A stretch of 64,000 bases of DNA, from NCBI RefSeq assembly GCF_009906855.1, contig NZ_CP047650.1:1240001-1304000 (forward strand). The letters are read 5' to 3'. Below the pieces are notes generated by a model. It searched no databases. It had not been told where the DNA came from and saw only the letters and a list, made by a program, of their open reading frames with translations. Source of the DNA: Xylophilus rhododendri (GTDB taxonomy: Bacteria > Pseudomonadota > Gammaproteobacteria > Burkholderiales > Burkholderiaceae_C). The translations under genes and the position numbers were made by a program. Shown piece by piece: positions 19,299 to 27,990 of this stretch. The stretch's first letter is position 1, and the number at the start of each line of letters is the position of its first letter.

Positions 19299-20462
19299 TC
19301 AGAAAAACGTGATTTCTTCATGCGCCGCGGGCGCCCTGGCGGCCGCGCCGTCGCCGCCCGCGTGCAGGTGGCGTTCGGCCGTCATGGCGTAGGTCGCCTC
19401 CAGGGCCGCCAGCAGCGGCTCGGCGCGCAGCGGCAGCAGGGCCGCCTCGCGTTCGCAGTCCTGCCGGTGTTCCGCCAGGAAGGCCGGCAGCTGGTCGATG
19501 TTGCTGCGCACGTGGCTCATGACCTGGCTGACCCGGTCCTGGAACTGCAGCTGGATCAGCGCCTCGTGCACCTCGTCGCGCAGTGCGTGGCTGCTCTGGC
19601 GCAGCAGTTCGGTGGAGGAGGACAGCGCGCCGGTGAAGTCGCGGTAGCCGGCCAGCACCGAGCCGATGGCGTCCTCGCTGCGGTGCATCACCGCGTCCTC
19701 CTGGCGCTCCGAGATTTCGGCGGCGGCGCAGGTCTCGCGGATGGCGCGGGTCATGTCCTCGATATGGCGGCTGATGCGGGCGCCGGTGTCGCCCGAGACC
19801 CGCGAGAGGCTGCGCACCTCCTGCGCCACGGTGGCGAAGCCGCGGCCGCGGTCGCCGGCATGGGCTGCCTCGATGGTGGCGTTGATCGCCAGCAGATTGG
19901 TCTGGTGGGCGATGCGCGAGACCGCGTCGGCCATCCCGGACAGCTCGTCGATGAAGCCCTGCAGGCCGCGCACCTGCGCCAGCAGGGTGGCCTTGGCGGC
20001 CATGGCATCGCGCAGCGACTGCACCACCGACTGCAGCTGGGCGGAGCTCTTCTCGTAGACCTCGGCGCCCGCGTCCTGGCCGGTGGCGCCCCCCTGCATG
20101 GAGCGCTGCAGCGTGGTCTGCAGCTGCTCGACGATCTGGCCGAAACGCAGGCCCAGTTCGGACACGGCCGTCTCCATCTGCGCGCGGGAGGCCTCGATAT
20201 GGCCCGACCACACCGGAGCGATTCTTTCGGCGAACTCGCCTTGGCTCTGCAGATAGTCCTGCAGCTCGGCGTGCGGCACGCCCCGGCCCTTGGCGCGTCC
20301 GGCCAGCACGCTGGCGGCGACCAGCAACAGGGCGCCGACGGCCACCGCGGCCCAGCGGCCGGGCGGCTCCAGTCCGCAGCCCCAGGCCAGCAGCACCAGG
20401 CCGCAGGCCATGGCGGGCAAGGGACCGAAAACGATTTCGTGAAAACGTGATGAGCGGGGCAT
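19299..20462 (-). CDS. Short chemoreceptor-like protein with two N-terminal membrane helices and no sensor domain
   Basis: 387 residues. Two hydrophobic helices (about 13-30 and 36-54) are separated by only a few residues, so there is no periplasmic sensor. A cytoplasmic coiled coil follows, with the receptor tip QTNLLAINATIEAAHAGDRG and then a C-terminal extension ending EEITFF. The tip carries substitutions (His for Arg, Asp for Glu) relative to the common sequence. It is the first gene of the cluster and probably senses a cytoplasmic or membrane signal. Confidence 0.88.
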   Translation of the reverse strand: MPRSSRFHEIVFGPLPAMACGLVLLAWGCGLEPPGRWAAVAVGALLLVAASVLAGRAKGRGVPHAELQDYLQSQGEFAERIAPVWSGHIEASRAQMETAVSELGLRFGQIVEQLQTTLQRSMQGGATGQDAGAEVYEKSSAQLQSVVQSLRDAMAAKATLLAQVRGLQGFIDELSGMADAVSRIAHQTNLLAINATIEAAHAGDRGRGFATVAQEVRSLSRVSGDTGARISRHIEDMTRAIRETCAAAEISERQEDAVMHRSEDAIGSVLAGYRDFTGALSSSTELLRQSSHALRDEVHEALIQLQFQDRVSQVMSHVRSNIDQLPAFLAEHRQDCEREAALLPLRAEPLLAALEATYAMTAERHLHAGGDGAAARAPAAHEEITFF

Positions 20463-20627
20463 GCCTCACATTTCGGCATGAACGCGCGGCCACAGCAGGG
20501 GTACATCAGGCCAAAGCAGGGACCGCGCCGGACAAGATCCAACGTTTTTTGTAAGGGAGTCCTTTACCAGTACCGTGGCGCTTCAAAATTCAATCTGAGA
20601 TGAACACGTTTCCATCTGGGGTTGGAT

Positions 20628-21731
20628 ATGGAAAGGCTTAATTTCTTCGACACGACACCGGCTTTGCCGGCGGAAACGCCGTCGGTCGGCGGCTCCGCCG
20701 ACCAGGCCCGGCAGGTGGCCGACATGCGCGCGACCCTGGTGCGCAACCTGCTGGCCACGGCGCAGTCGCACGGGCTGAACCCGGAGCCGCTGACCCGCGG
20801 CCTGGGCTTTGGCGTGGCCGACCTGGAGCAGCCCAGTTGCCTGCTGTCCTTCTCGCAGTCGGCCCGCCTGGCGCGGCGGGTGCTGGATCGGCTGGCCGAT
20901 CCCCACCTGGGCCTGCACATGGGCGCGGCGGCCAACTTCGTCTCCTGGGGGCCGCTGGCGCTGGGCATGATGGCCTGCCCCACCCTGCAGGACACCTGGG
21001 CGCTGCTGCTGGCGGCGCAGCGCGATGTGGGATGCATGCTCGACCTGAGCGGGCAGGAATGCGGCAAGGTGTATGTGCTCTCCGGCCAGCCGCGTTTTCC
21101 GGAGCCCGACCTGGAACACTTCTTCGTCGAACAGACCTTCTCCGCCGTTCTTCGCGCCAGCCGCGAAGTGACGCGCCGCGACATCGCGCCGCTGCGTGTG
21201 CAGCTGCGCTGGACCACCCCCGGCAGCACCGAGCGCTACCGCGAGGCCTTCGGCTGCGAGGTGCTGATGGGCCAGCCGGCCAACACCATGGAGTTCTCCG
21301 CCGAGCCGGTCCAGGTGCCCACCCACGACCCCTACACCTTCCGCAACATCCGGGCGCTGCTGCATCCGCTGCGGGTGCGCCACGATGCGCGGGCGGACAT
21401 CGCGGCTTCGGTCAGCCGCTCCATCCGCAACAACATCGCGCACCCGCCCGACCTCGCCACCCTCGCCGCCGACCTGCACATGAGCGAGCGGACCCTGCGC
21501 AGGCACCTGGCGGAGGCCGGCTGCAGCTACCTGCAGCTGCTGGAGGAGGAACGGCGCACCCATGTCTTCCACCAGCTGCATGTCAGCGACCGGTCGGTCG
21601 CGGAGATCGCGGTGGAGGCCGGCTTCGCCGACGCGCGCAGCCTGCGGCGCGCCTTCCGGCGCTGGTCCGGGCAGACGCCCGCCATCTGGCGCAGCGAGCA
21701 CATGACGGGTGGGCTGCTGGTCTACAACTGA
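20628..21731 (+). CDS. AraC-family regulator (OruR/ArgR-like, arabinose-binding-like domain)
   Basis: About 367 residues: an N-terminal ligand domain (Arabinose_bd type, roughly residues 40-220) and a C-terminal double HTH with LATLAADLHMSERTLRRHL and FADARSLRRAFRRWSGQTP. I chose the ATG at 20628; a TTG two codons upstream is also possible, and GGGG lies just before. It is divergent from the chemosensory cluster and convergent with the MFS gene, so its target is not obvious. This family often controls catabolic genes. Confidence 0.9.
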   Translation: MERLNFFDTTPALPAETPSVGGSADQARQVADMRATLVRNLLATAQSHGLNPEPLTRGLGFGVADLEQPSCLLSFSQSARLARRVLDRLADPHLGLHMGAAANFVSWGPLALGMMACPTLQDTWALLLAAQRDVGCMLDLSGQECGKVYVLSGQPRFPEPDLEHFFVEQTFSAVLRASREVTRRDIAPLRVQLRWTTPGSTERYREAFGCEVLMGQPANTMEFSAEPVQVPTHDPYTFRNIRALLHPLRVRHDARADIAASVSRSIRNNIAHPPDLATLAADLHMSERTLRRHLAEAGCSYLQLLEEERRTHVFHQLHVSDRSVAEIAVEAGFADARSLRRAFRRWSGQTPAIWRSEHMTGGLLVYN

Positions 21732-21751
21732 GGCATCGCAGCCAGCATCGC

Positions 21752-23035
21752 CTACGCGGCGCAGGCCAGGCCCCGGGGCGCGGCCCGCCGAGCCAGCAAG
21801 GGCATGGCCAGCAGGGCACAGGCCGCCGCGCACAGCCAGACCGATGCCCAGCCCTGGGCCGACAGCAGCTGCGGGATCGCCAGCGGCACCAGGAAACAGC
21901 TGGCGAACACCGCCGTGTTCGCCATGCCCAGCGCGGTGCCGGCACGTGCCGCGCCGGCCATCACCGCCAGCTCGGTATAGGCCACGCCATGCCAGGCCGA
22001 CACACAGATGCCGGCCACGGCCAGCAGCATCAGCAGTCCGGCGCCCACGCTGCCTGCACTGCCCGCACTGCCCGCACCGGTGCCCAGGCAACAGGCCGCG
22101 AGCAGCACGAACATGGCGACGGTGAGCCGGCAGCAGGCGCGCAGATAGGCCGGACGGTTGCCGCGCCGGTCGGTCCAGCCGCCGCTCCAGATGCGCAGGA
22201 CCATGGCGCCCAGCTGCACCAGGGACATCGCGGCCGCGATGCCGGCCAGCCCGATGTCCGCGAAGTCGTGCAGGAACACGCTGCCGAAGGACAGCACCGC
22301 GAACTGCGGCGCGCACAGGATGCCGATGCCCGCGGCCATGCGCCAGGCGCGGATGTCGTGCAGCGGCCCCGGCCGGCCCTGCGTCGCGGCGGCAGGGACG
22401 GTCCGGCCCGCCGGGGCCGGCGGCGGCTCGTGCACCCACAGCGCCGCCAGCCCGGCCGCCCCAAGACACAACGCGGCCAGCACGCCATAGACGGCCACGA
22501 AGCCGCCGTGCTGCGCCAGCGTGGTCAGCAGCGGCGCGCCGATGGCGCCACCCAGCGGCACGGCCGTCTGGCGGATGCTCATGGCCAGGCCGCGTTCGCC
22601 GTCGCCGAACCAGGTCATCACCGCCCGGCCGCTGGCGCCGTTGACGCTGCCGCCCAGCAGCCCCACCAACACCAGCCCGCCGGCCAGCCAGCCGAAGGCC
22701 GGCACATGGCCCTCGGACGGCGCGGCCCAGACCGCCATCGCCGCCAGCGCGGCGCCGGTGCAGGCCAGGCCGAGCAGCAGCACCGGCCGGTCACCCCAGC
22801 GATCGGTGAGCAGGCCCCAGGGCAGCTCGCTCAGGGCGATGCCCAGGCCCATCAGGCCCAGCGCCAGGCCCAGGCTGGCGTTGTCGAGCCGGTACCCCGA
22901 GCGCATCAGCACGGCGGTCATGGGAATGCCGCTGAAGACCACCGAGAAGGCGGCATTGGCGAGCACGCCGGCGGCCAGCACCTTCCATCGGTGGCGGGGC
23001 GGCGGGCTGGCATCGGAGAAGGCGGAGGAAGTCAT
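21752..23035 (-). CDS. MFS transporter
   Basis: 427 residues with about twelve hydrophobic segments and the major-facilitator loop motif GLLTDRWGDRP between helices 2 and 3, repeated weakly as GGWTDRRGNRP between helices 8 and 9. It belongs with the monocarboxylate or CynX/NimT-like permeases by general look; the substrate is unknown. It is divergent from a LysR gene that probably regulates it. Confidence 0.9.
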   Translation of the reverse strand: MTSSAFSDASPPPRHRWKVLAAGVLANAAFSVVFSGIPMTAVLMRSGYRLDNASLGLALGLMGLGIALSELPWGLLTDRWGDRPVLLLGLACTGAALAAMAVWAAPSEGHVPAFGWLAGGLVLVGLLGGSVNGASGRAVMTWFGDGERGLAMSIRQTAVPLGGAIGAPLLTTLAQHGGFVAVYGVLAALCLGAAGLAALWVHEPPPAPAGRTVPAAATQGRPGPLHDIRAWRMAAGIGILCAPQFAVLSFGSVFLHDFADIGLAGIAAAMSLVQLGAMVLRIWSGGWTDRRGNRPAYLRACCRLTVAMFVLLAACCLGTGAGSAGSAGSVGAGLLMLLAVAGICVSAWHGVAYTELAVMAGAARAGTALGMANTAVFASCFLVPLAIPQLLSAQGWASVWLCAAACALLAMPLLARRAAPRGLACAA

Positions 23036-23064
23036 GGGGGGCAGTGTGGCCAGCGCCTTCCATC

Positions 23065-23084
23065 CTGAAAATCAGAAAATTCAG
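23065..23084. promoter_or_regulatory. Candidate LysR operator between MFS and LysR genes
   Basis: CTGAA-N10-TTCAG lies in the AT-rich centre of the 89-base divergent region between the MFS and LysR starts. The size and position fit a LysR recognition site controlling both genes. Binding is inferred. Confidence 0.35.
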
Positions 23085-23124
23085 CATCCATAATCCACAT
23101 TTTCGGGATCTTCCAAGGTGCTCC

Positions 23125-24048
23125 ATGGCCCGTGTGCTCTATGACCTGTACGTCCTGCGCAGCTTCTGCACCGGCGTGGAGCTGGGCAGCTTCGCCCGCG
23201 CGGCCGACAAGCTGGGCCGCTCCACCTCGGCGATCAGCGCCCAGTTGAAGAAGCTGGAGGCGCAATGCGGCACGCCGCTGCTGCGCAAGTCCGGCCGCGG
23301 CCTGGTGCTGACCGATGCCGGCGAGACGCTGCGCGCCTACGCCCATCGCCTGCTGGAACTCAACGACCAGGCCGTGGCCGCGGTCAGCGGCAGCGAGCTG
23401 CGCGGCCTGGTGCGGCTGGGCCTGCAGGAAGACCTGGGCGAGTCGGTGCTGCCTGCCGTGCTGGGGCGCTTCTCGCGGGCGCATCCGCGGGTGCGCATCG
23501 AAGCGACCGTGGCCCGCAGCGACGAGCTGCGCGAACGTTTCGCGCTGGGCCAGTTCGAGCTGGCGCTGCTCTGGGACGTGGGCATGGACCTGTCCTGCCT
23601 GCGCGGCGAACATGTGATGCGCCTGCCGCTGCAGTGGATAGGCCCGGCCTCGGCGCAGGCCTGCGACGCGCCCTGGTGGCGCCGCCTGGCCGAGGGCTCA
23701 CCCGCCGAGGAGCCGCTGCCGCTGGTGCTGCTGGACGCGCCCTGCCCTCTGCGCGAAATCGTGACCGCCGCGCTGCAGCGCCAGGGCACCGCCTGGCGCT
23801 ACGCCTTCAACAGCGCCAGCCTGACCGCCTTGTGGGCGGCGACGGCGGCCGGGCTCGGCCTGTCGGTCCGCACGCCTTTCGGGCTGCCGGGCCATGTCAG
23901 GCCGCTGGACCCGGCCGCCCTGGGACTGCCGGCGCTGCCGTCCATGGACCTGATGCTGGGCCGTGGCCGCGGCTCGGCCGACCCCTGCGTGGAGCGGCTG
24001 GCGGGCATCCTGGTGGAGACGATCCGGGAGCACATGGGCCTGGCCTGA
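23125..24048 (+). CDS. LysR-family regulator
   Basis: 307 residues. The HTH contains LGSFARAADKLGRSTSAISA, followed by the linker helix and an effector domain from about residue 92 (LRGLVRLGLQEDL), as in the LrhA/HexA-like group. The start at 23125 follows CAAGGTG. It is divergent from the MFS transporter gene, which is its most likely target. The effector is unknown. Confidence 0.92.
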   Translation: MARVLYDLYVLRSFCTGVELGSFARAADKLGRSTSAISAQLKKLEAQCGTPLLRKSGRGLVLTDAGETLRAYAHRLLELNDQAVAAVSGSELRGLVRLGLQEDLGESVLPAVLGRFSRAHPRVRIEATVARSDELRERFALGQFELALLWDVGMDLSCLRGEHVMRLPLQWIGPASAQACDAPWWRRLAEGSPAEEPLPLVLLDAPCPLREIVTAALQRQGTAWRYAFNSASLTALWAATAAGLGLSVRTPFGLPGHVRPLDPAALGLPALPSMDLMLGRGRGSADPCVERLAGILVETIREHMGLA

Positions 24049-24117
24049 TCGCGTGCCGGCGACCTTCATAATCAAGAGCCGCCTCCCCCCGCTTGTTCGA
24101 GACGCCGAGCTTTCACC

Positions 24118-24600
24118 ATGGATAAATTCTTGCTGCGGCAGCAGGTGCTGGAACGCCTCGCCGAAGACCTGCTTCAGGCCGAACAGGCCGTACAGGCGGC
24201 CCATGAAACGGCGACCCACGAAGAGAACGTGGCGGAAAACAAATACGACACCCTGGGCCTCGAAGCCGCCTACCTGGCCACCGGCCAGGCCCGCCGCGCC
24301 GAAGCCATCCGCCAGGCGATGGCGCTTTGGCGGCAATTCCGGCCGCTGCCCTACGACGCCAGCAAAGGCATACAGCTGGGCGCGCTGGTCTGCCTGGTCG
24401 ATTCGCAGGACAGGCAGCAGCAGCTCTTTCTCGGCCCGGACGGGGGCAGCATGAAGCTGGGCAGCGGCGACCAGCTCGTTCAGGTGATCAGCACCGAAGC
24501 CCCCTTGGGCAAGGCCGTGCTGGGTAAATGCGAGGGCGACGAGGTGTCGATACGGCTCGCTCCGGGCCGGCAACAGTTCGAGGTGCTGCGGGTTCATTGA
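24118..24600 (+). CDS. GreA/GreB-like transcription factor homologue
   Basis: 160 residues. The N-terminal coiled-coil segment runs about 1-65 (ETATHEENVAENKYDTLGLEA). The C-terminal globular part has the Gre signature STEAPLGKAVLGKCEGDEVSI at about 126-146, with one residue left off that run. Gre factors insert an acidic coiled-coil tip into the RNA polymerase secondary channel. Here the coiled coil is shorter than in true GreA (158 aa), so it may be a Gre-fold protein with another target, like Rnk. Confidence 0.75.
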   Translation: MDKFLLRQQVLERLAEDLLQAEQAVQAAHETATHEENVAENKYDTLGLEAAYLATGQARRAEAIRQAMALWRQFRPLPYDASKGIQLGALVCLVDSQDRQQQLFLGPDGGSMKLGSGDQLVQVISTEAPLGKAVLGKCEGDEVSIRLAPGRQQFEVLRVH

Positions 24601-24624
24601 GACGCGGGCCAATCGCCCACGACA

Positions 24625-25257
24625 TCAGGCCTTGGAGGTCAGCACACCCGCATAGGTCAGCGAACTGCCGGTGGCCGACAGGGTGAACGACGCCGCCGTC
24701 GCATCCTGCTGCTTGCTCAGCGTGGCGTACAGCGACAGCAGGCCCGAAGGCCCGCTGGCATAACGCGCCGCCTGCGAGATCGCGGCGCTCTGCTTGATGG
24801 TGCCCGACAGGCTCTCGGCCGCGCTGGTCAGGCTGGCCAGGCGCGAGGAGAACCCGGGCTTGCTGCTGTCCGCACTCAGGAAGCTGTTGACCTTGGCCTT
24901 GTCCGCATCGCTGCCGCTCACCACCAGCTTGCCGGCGGAGGACACACCGAAGCTCACCGCCCCGCCGAGTTCCACACCGGTCTTGGCCAGCGCCGCGCGA
25001 AGCTCGCTGGCCAGTGCGTTCTGCTGCCGGTCCAGGCCGCCCTGGGCGACCGAGGATTGATAGCCGTGGCTGGCCGCGAGCACCGCGCTGCGGCTGGCGG
25101 CCGAGGTGCCGGCGGCCTTGGCCGTGGTGGCTGTCGTGGCTGACGCGTCGCTGCCGTCCGTGCCCGCCGCCTCGGCCTTCGCCTGCGCCCGGGTGACGGC
25201 GGCCTGCACATAGGCGGCCAAGGAGCTGCCGGTCAGTCCGGATGAAATCGTCGACAT
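24625..25257 (-). CDS. Unknown Ala/Ser/Thr-rich protein
   Basis: 210 residues that I do not recognise. The start is MSTISSGLTGSSLAAYVQAA at 25257 with GGGAGAC upstream. About 30 residues of Ala/Thr/Ser-rich low complexity follow (about 30-62), then a more ordered region with VELGGAVSFGVSSAGKLVVS and SLYATLSKQQDATAASFTLS. It has no signal peptide, membrane helix or cysteine. The N-terminus and composition resemble flagellar or type III secreted axial proteins, but that is only a resemblance. It is convergent with the Gre-like gene. Confidence 0.75.
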   Translation of the reverse strand: MSTISSGLTGSSLAAYVQAAVTRAQAKAEAAGTDGSDASATTATTAKAAGTSAASRSAVLAASHGYQSSVAQGGLDRQQNALASELRAALAKTGVELGGAVSFGVSSAGKLVVSGSDADKAKVNSFLSADSSKPGFSSRLASLTSAAESLSGTIKQSAAISQAARYASGPSGLLSLYATLSKQQDATAASFTLSATGSSLTYAGVLTSKA

Positions 25258-25488
25258 GGGGTCTCCCTCTGGTCGGCCCATCCTATTCACAAGACGGATA
25301 CGAAAGCCCCGGAAAAACGGGCGGATCGCCAGCCATTTCCGCGACGCCCACCGATCGCGCCGGCCGCGCGGTCGGGCCGGTGTAAGACGAGTTCGCCAAC
25401 CCGGGCGCGGCCCGCCCAAAGCGCTGCCGGCTTCCTATGATCGAAATCCCCGATCAGGGCCGGCACCAGGCCCAGGCAGAACGACAAC

Positions 25489-27087
25489 ATGCACCACGAC
25501 ATCATCGTGATCGGCTCCGGCCCCGGCGGGGCTTCGCTGGTCCGGAGCCTGGCGCCCACGGGCAAGAAGATCCTGCTCATCGAACGCGGCAACTACCTGC
25601 CGCGCAGCCAGGCCAACTGGGACCCGCGCACCGTCTTCGTCGAAGGCGCCTACCAGGCCAAGGAGACCTGGCACGGCGCCGACGGCAGCACCTTCCATCC
25701 CGGCCTGCACTACTACGTGGGCGGCAATTCCAAGGTGTACGGCGCGGCGCTGCTGCGCATGCGGGAGCAGGATTTCGGGGAGGTGCTGCATGCCGATGGC
25801 GTCTCGCCCGCCTGGCCCCTGCCCTACGAGGCCTTCGAGCCCTGGTATGCCCAGGCCGAGGCCCTGTTCCAGGTGCACGGCCAGGCCGGCGAAGACCCGT
25901 TGGAGCCGCGCCGCAGCGGCCCCTTCCCCCATCCGGCCGTGGCGCACGAGAGCCGCATCGAGACCCTCGCCGAAAGCCTGCGCCGCCAAGGCGCCCATCC
26001 CTTCCATCTGCCGCTGGGCATCCTGCTCGACGAGAAGGACGGCCAGCCCACCCCCACCAGCCGCTGCATCCGCTGCGATGCCTTCGACGGCTTTCCCTGC
26101 CTGCTCAACGGCAAGGCCGATGCGCAGGTGATCTGCGTGGACCCCACGCTGGCCGCCTGGCCCAACGTGACGTTGATGACCGATGCCTATGCCGAGACGG
26201 TGGAGACCGATGCCTCCGGCCGCAGCGCCACCGCCGTCCATGTGCTGTTCGGCGGCACCGGCCCGATGCGCGGCCAGCGCGAGCGGCTGACGGCCGACAT
26301 CATCGTGCTGGCCTGCGGCGCGCTCTCCACCGCCCTGCTGCTGCAGCGCTCGGCCAGCGAGCGGCATCCCAAGGGCCTGGCCAACGGATCGGACCAGGTC
26401 GGCCGCAACTACATGCGCCACAACCAGTCGGTGCTGATGGCCCTGGCGCGCGAGCCCAACGACACGGTGTTCCAGAAGACCCTGGCCGTGAGCGACTACT
26501 ACTTCGGCGATGCAGGGGACAAGGACTGGCGCTACCCGCTCGGCCTGATCCAGATGTGCGCCAAGACCCATCCCGCGCAGATCCGCGGCGAGGAGCTGCC
26601 CGCCTGGCTGGAGAAGTGGCTGCCCGACCTGCCCTTCGACGCCCTGGCCCGCCACTCCATGGACTTCTGGCTCAGCAGCGAGGACCTGCCCCGGCCCGAG
26701 AACCGCATCCAGCTGCGCAGCGACGGCAGCGTGCTGCTCGATGTGCACCAGAACAATATGCAGGCCCACCGCAAGCTGCGCGCCAAGCTCGAAGAGTTGC
26801 TCAAGCATTGCGACGTGCATCCCCACCTGCTGGAGCGGGAGCTTTACTTCGGCAAGGACATCCCCATCGGCGGCACCGCCCACCAGTGCGGCACCGCGCG
26901 TTTCGGCCGCGATCCGGCCAGCTCGGTGCTGGACCTGGACTGCAAGGCGCATGAACTCGACAACCTCTATGTGACGGATGCGAGCTTCTTCGTCTCCAGC
27001 GCGGCGGTGAACCCCACGCTGACCATCGTGGCCAATGCGCTTCGGGTGGCGGACCATCTCAAGACCCGGCTGGGCGCCGCGCGCTGA
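25489..27087 (+). CDS. GMC-family FAD-dependent oxidoreductase
   Basis: 532 residues. The N-terminal FAD site is IIVIGSGPGGASLVRSL (GxGxxG) with the ERG acidic end of strand 2. The C-terminal GMC blocks are GGTAHQCGTARFG and VNPTLTIVANALR, with the catalytic His-Asn region. This group includes glucose, sugar-3 and alcohol dehydrogenases that use membrane or cytochrome acceptors. It has no signal peptide. It is the first gene of an operon ending in a glucosidase, so a sugar or sugar-alcohol substrate is likely. It overlaps the DoxX gene as TGATG. Confidence 0.9.
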   Translation: MHHDIIVIGSGPGGASLVRSLAPTGKKILLIERGNYLPRSQANWDPRTVFVEGAYQAKETWHGADGSTFHPGLHYYVGGNSKVYGAALLRMREQDFGEVLHADGVSPAWPLPYEAFEPWYAQAEALFQVHGQAGEDPLEPRRSGPFPHPAVAHESRIETLAESLRRQGAHPFHLPLGILLDEKDGQPTPTSRCIRCDAFDGFPCLLNGKADAQVICVDPTLAAWPNVTLMTDAYAETVETDASGRSATAVHVLFGGTGPMRGQRERLTADIIVLACGALSTALLLQRSASERHPKGLANGSDQVGRNYMRHNQSVLMALAREPNDTVFQKTLAVSDYYFGDAGDKDWRYPLGLIQMCAKTHPAQIRGEELPAWLEKWLPDLPFDALARHSMDFWLSSEDLPRPENRIQLRSDGSVLLDVHQNNMQAHRKLRAKLEELLKHCDVHPHLLERELYFGKDIPIGGTAHQCGTARFGRDPASSVLDLDCKAHELDNLYVTDASFFVSSAAVNPTLTIVANALRVADHLKTRLGAAR

Positions 27088-27485
27088 TGCCCCACGACAC
27101 CGCCCTGCTGATCGCCCGCATCTGCCTGGTGCTGATGTTTCCCTTCAGCTGCCTGGACAAGATCGTCAACCGGCGCGATGCGCTGGCGCAGGCCGCCTCC
27201 AACCCCTGGGTGCCGGCCGCCTTCGCGCCGCTGTTGCTGGTGCTGGGCGGGCTGCTGGAGATCGCCGGGCCGGTGTGCGTGGTCAGCGGCTGGATGGCCC
27301 GGCCGGCCGCCGCGTTGCTGGCGCTGTACTGCGTGGCCACCGCCCTGCTCTTTCACCGCTTCTGGGCCAGCGGCGATTTCTGGCAGCCCGGTGCCAGCGC
27401 CGGCCGCGCGCATTTCTGGGACTTCACCAAGAACCTCGGCCTGACCGGCGGACTGCTGCTGGTCGCGCTGGGGCAAGGCTTCTGA
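27087..27485 (+). CDS. DoxX-family membrane protein
   Basis: 132 residues with four predicted membrane helices, matching the DoxX/DoxD-like family (LIARICLVLMFPFSCLDKI; GGLLEIAGPVCVV). It is translationally coupled to the GMC oxidoreductase by a TGATG overlap. DoxX proteins often sit with oxidoreductases and may pass electrons to quinone, which would give the GMC enzyme a membrane acceptor; this is inference. Confidence 0.85.
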   Translation: MPHDTALLIARICLVLMFPFSCLDKIVNRRDALAQAASNPWVPAAFAPLLLVLGGLLEIAGPVCVVSGWMARPAAALLALYCVATALLFHRFWASGDFWQPGASAGRAHFWDFTKNLGLTGGLLLVALGQGF

Positions 27486-27509
27486 CAACACAACACGGGA
27501 ACCCTCACC

Positions 27510-27974
27510 ATGGCAGACGACAAGCAACAGGACATGGGGCCGCCGCCGGCCACCGATTACTGGCACCTCTGGACCGACGAGCACGGCGTGAGCCATCAGC
27601 AGAAATGCAGTCTCGACGCCTTCCATCCGCACAGCGTGGGCAGCGCCGCGCCGCAGTGGAACGACGAGCAGAAACGCAGCGAAGCCACCGTGGTCTTCAC
27701 CGTGCAGCCGGCCGGCTGGGTGGGCGACTGGCACGAGAACCCCGCGCCGCAGTGGATCGTGCCCCTGTCGGGCCGCTGGTTCGTGGAGAGCATGGACGGC
27801 ACCCGCATCGAGATGGGGCCGGGTGAACTCTCGCTCGGCGAGGACCAGAACTGCGTGGCGGATGCAGAGGGCCGCAAGGGCCACCGCTCCGGCACCGTGG
27901 GCGACGAGCCGGCCCACCTGATGACCATCCAGCTGCATGTGCCGCCGGTGGGTAAGCCCGGCCACCTGCGCTGA
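27510..27974 (+). CDS. Cupin-like protein
   Basis: 154 residues with a predicted cupin barrel: the strand pair WHENPAPQWIVPLSGRWFVE and GPGELSLGED, with acidic and His residues that could bind metal. It has no signal peptide and lies 24 bases after the DoxX gene. The role in the sugar operon is unknown; isomerase or accessory functions are possible. Confidence 0.75.
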   Translation: MADDKQQDMGPPPATDYWHLWTDEHGVSHQQKCSLDAFHPHSVGSAAPQWNDEQKRSEATVVFTVQPAGWVGDWHENPAPQWIVPLSGRWFVESMDGTRIEMGPGELSLGEDQNCVADAEGRKGHRSGTVGDEPAHLMTIQLHVPPVGKPGHLR

Positions 27975-27990
27975 ACCGGGACCACCACGC

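Noticed and set aside
20463..20627. Sigma-28 (FliA) promoter for the chemosensory cluster
   Set aside because: No sequence close to TAAA-N15-GCCGATAA was found in the right orientation.
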